Shown here piece after piece: positions 7,724 to 9,328 of a stretch of DNA of 9,328 nucleotides. The number at the start of each line of letters is the position of its first letter. Within the stretch, counting starts at the first letter, position 1. Position numbers and translations under genes: made by a program. This DNA is from Myxococcales bacterium (lineage in GTDB: Bacteria > Myxococcota_A > Polyangia > Fen-1088), in contig PMZX01000392.1 of assembly GCA_003170035.1 (NCBI GenBank), positions 1 through 9,328 of the forward strand, given 5' to 3'. The notes under the pieces were generated by a model. It had not been told where the DNA came from and did no database searches. It was given only the letters and a program-made list of their open reading frames with translations.

Positions 7724-8788
7724 ATGGCCCGCCGCACGACTCCGCACTTCAGCCTGAAGCCAAGCAGGGTCGAGGTGAACCTGCGTGCCATTCCCGTTCT
7801 GTCTGGCCCCGATTGGAAGCTGATCCCCACTTCAGAGTGGCAACTGATCGGGGCAGCTCCAAAGGGCTACCTAGCCTTTGGTGATCCCGAGCGCCCAGAA
7901 ACAGTCGGCTTCATCGCGAAGAAGGGGCGCATCTTCGGCGCTCGTGAATGCGTGACCGAGGAGATCATCTCGCAGATCGGAAGGATGCTGCCTCTACGTG
8001 TTGCTCGCTCGCTCCTGGTTCGATTGCCGCCATCGCGGGGTCAGCGAAAGGCATCGCCAGGAACCCTGCCGGACGTGCGGTTCATGTCGAGAAACTTCCT
8101 GCGGCGAGGCGAGCAAGAGATCAAGAGCGGGCTCGAAGTTGTCGCTGAGTACCTCAATTCCGATCAGGAAGAGGTAACGCGGGTGTTCAATCTCAACGAC
8201 AAGGGAGAGGAGCGGCGTTTCTACACGATCGACTTTGTGGCGGTTGTCTTGCGCTGGTGGAGTCGGAATGAGGGCGAGCGACGATCGCTAGTTGAAGGCT
8301 TTGGTCGCATGCTGGCGTTCGATGCCCTGGTCGGTGCGCCGGATCGGCATGCATTGAATTGGGCCGTCTTGGTGAACCTACGAAACCCCGATGCCCCGCG
8401 GCGGTTTGCTCCGATCTTCGATACTGCCCGGGGTCTGTTTTGGGACCACGACGACGCCAGGCTGCGAGACCTTGTCGATCAGGGCAAGGCGCAGCTCTAC
8501 ATCGAGAATTACGCGAATCGCTCAAGGCCAGTATTCGGGTGCCAAGAGCAGGACGCTGGCGACAAGGTGAATCACTTCCGGCTCATCGAATACGCGGTGA
8601 CGCAGCTTGGCGACGATCTCGCGACGCCCATTCGCCAGATTATCAATTCGTTCCGTCATGCCGACGTACATCAAATGCTATCGCGCAGATTTCGCCGGAT
8701 GATTTCACCACTGCGCCTCGACTTCATTTCCAACCTGTTGCGCTTCCGTTCCGACCGGCTCAAGATCGTGGTACAGAAGAGAGGCTGA
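7724..8788 (+). CDS. HipA-like serine/threonine kinase core (HipT-like, lacks HipA N-subdomain)
   Basis: 354 residues resembling the kinase core of HipA toxins. Visible parts are a glycine-rich loop IGAAPKG (42-48), the ATP-binding strand VGFIAKKG (61-68) with a lysine, a conserved glutamate near 75-80 (ARECVTEE), the catalytic loop GAPDRHALNW (204-213, D207 and N212) and the metal-binding IFDTARG (231-237, D233). Compare E. coli HipA, which has GATDGHAKNF followed by FYD. The subdomain that normally precedes the core in HipA is missing and appears to be encoded by the next gene, as HipT and HipS are split in HipBST. HipA and HipT phosphorylate aminoacyl-tRNA synthetases; this protein's substrate is unknown. 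Serines normally present in the glycine-rich loop are replaced. AGGA at 7710-7713 is a weak ribosome-binding site. It could also be a defence kinase rather than an addiction toxin. Confidence 0.8.
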   Translation: MARRTTPHFSLKPSRVEVNLRAIPVLSGPDWKLIPTSEWQLIGAAPKGYLAFGDPERPETVGFIAKKGRIFGARECVTEEIISQIGRMLPLRVARSLLVRLPPSRGQRKASPGTLPDVRFMSRNFLRRGEQEIKSGLEVVAEYLNSDQEEVTRVFNLNDKGEERRFYTIDFVAVVLRWWSRNEGERRSLVEGFGRMLAFDALVGAPDRHALNWAVLVNLRNPDAPRRFAPIFDTARGLFWDHDDARLRDLVDQGKAQLYIENYANRSRPVFGCQEQDAGDKVNHFRLIEYAVTQLGDDLATPIRQIINSFRHADVHQMLSRRFRRMISPLRLDFISNLLRFRSDRLKIVVQKRG

Positions 8789-8790
8789 AG

Positions 8791-9228
8791 ATGATGCGCT
8801 TTGTGAAGAGACTCGCCGCCATCCGTGACGAGATTGACTCGTGGGGCATGCGTCTGCCCTCCGCCTCGCGTCTGAAAGAGCCCAGAATCATGGTGTACCT
8901 CGATCGGGCTCCCGAAGGAAATCCGGACATTCTCGTGGGCATTCTCTCGCAAGAAGAAGGAGAGTTCGTTTTTCGTTACGACGCAGGCTACGTCCAACGT
9001 CCGGACGCGCGCCCCATCTCCGCTTTCCCAGAGCTTCAGACGGAGTACCGGGAGAGGACGCTTTGGCCGTTCTTCGCTGCCCGCATGCCTCCGATGGAGC
9101 GTGAAGACGTGAAAGTAGAGATTGCCAAGTCGCATATCCAGCCAGGTGACACCATCCGTCTGCTGGGAACGCTGTCGAAGAAGACCATCACGAATCCCTA
9201 TCGGTTTGAACTGGCCGCCGCCGCGTAG
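8791..9228 (+). CDS. HipA N-terminal subdomain-like protein (HipS-like)
   Basis: 145 residues. From about residue 33 it follows the pattern of the HipA N-terminal subdomain: IMVYLD (33-38), VGILSQEEGEFVFRYD (49-64), DARPIS (72-77) and LWPFFAARMPP (91-101). Compare E. coli HipA VGELTKLANGAHTFKYAPEW, ARPLSLSLPL and FFDNLLP. The remaining 44 residues (LLGTLSKKTITNPYRFEL) fit the end of that subdomain. The first 30 residues are a charged helix not seen in HipA. In HipBST systems this subdomain is a separate protein, HipS, that neutralises the kinase HipT, and I infer the same here. The start ATG at 8791 lies two bases after the kinase stop, with AGAGAGG at 8778-8784 as ribosome-binding site; a second ATG follows immediately. 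An open frame extends upstream within the kinase gene, but it is overlap and not coding. Confidence 0.74.
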   Translation: MMRFVKRLAAIRDEIDSWGMRLPSASRLKEPRIMVYLDRAPEGNPDILVGILSQEEGEFVFRYDAGYVQRPDARPISAFPELQTEYRERTLWPFFAARMPPMEREDVKVEIAKSHIQPGDTIRLLGTLSKKTITNPYRFELAAAA

Positions 9229-9256
9229 TCGACCCATTTGACCTGGCGCCGCGCTA

Positions 9257-9328
9257 TCACGCCTCTTCTGCCTGCTTGAACGGCAGCACTTTCACGTCTG
9301 CCTTCAGCTTGTCCAGGTAGTCCGCCCA
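9257..9328 (-). CDS. C-terminal fragment of a minus-strand gene, possibly a P4-type tyrosine integrase
   Basis: Reading leftward from the window edge gives 23 in-frame codons, WADYLDKLKADVKVLPFKQA then EEA, and a TGA stop at 9259-9257. A WADYLD helix followed by a short basic stretch and a hydrophobic VLPFK-type tail is characteristic of the very end of P4-like phage and island integrases. The residues are seen; the family call is inference from a short tail. It converges with the HipS-like gene across 28 bp, in which I see no clear terminator hairpin. If right, the window's operon is cargo next to an island integrase. Confidence 0.42.
   Translation of the reverse strand, partial: WADYLDKLKADVKVLPFKQAEEA

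Noticed and set aside
8359..8790. Upstream extension of the HipS-like frame inside the kinase gene
   Set aside because: The frame is open, but the kinase frame here carries the catalytic loop and metal-binding motif. HipA-like similarity in the other frame begins only after the ATG at 8791.
1..9328. CRISPR array, tRNA or rRNA genes, insertion sequence ends
   Set aside because: I found no regularly spaced repeats, cloverleaf-like sequence, transposase or terminal inverted repeats.

Overview
The window is a GC-rich accessory segment, probably from a proteobacterium. I infer this from base composition, codon use and protein style; nothing in it fixes the genus. Almost all of it is one plus-strand gene series with the layout of a type I restriction-modification operon: hsdM (316-2454), hsdS (2451-3719), an FRG-domain gene (3716-4594), hsdR (4608-7700), a HipA-type kinase-core gene (7724-8788) and a small gene resembling the HipA N-terminal subdomain (8791-9228). 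The first three genes overlap by 4 bp at each junction, and the others are separated by 13, 23 and 2 bp. One transcript with translational coupling is therefore likely.

Left edge: a minus-strand gene begins at 47 and runs out of the window. Its 15 visible residues resemble the start of a small antitoxin-like or UPF0175-like protein. The divergent gap (48-315) holds no gene. It contains a perfect 8+8 bp palindrome at 237-253, and a 7-bp-arm hairpin at 309-326 whose loop carries the preferred hsdM ATG.

Core: HsdM carries the SAM motif and NPPF of an N6-adenine methyltransferase. HsdS has two target-recognition domains (TRDs) and two repeated conserved segments. HsdR has a PD-(D/E)xK nuclease motif and a superfamily 2 translocase. 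Together they should make a complete and apparently intact type I enzyme. The FRG gene sits in a cargo position between hsdS and hsdR and is less GC-rich in sampled stretches, as are the TRDs.

Downstream, the two HipA-like genes look like a HipA toxin kinase split into two proteins, as in HipBST systems. Here the order is kinase first, N-subdomain second, and no HipB-type DNA-binding gene is visible. The kinase also lacks serine in its glycine-rich loop. This R-M + FRG + split-HipA arrangement is the most interesting part of the window.

Right edge: a minus-strand reading frame (9257-9328) ends in a tail that resembles the C-terminus of P4-type tyrosine integrases. If correct, the segment is the end of an integrated defence island.
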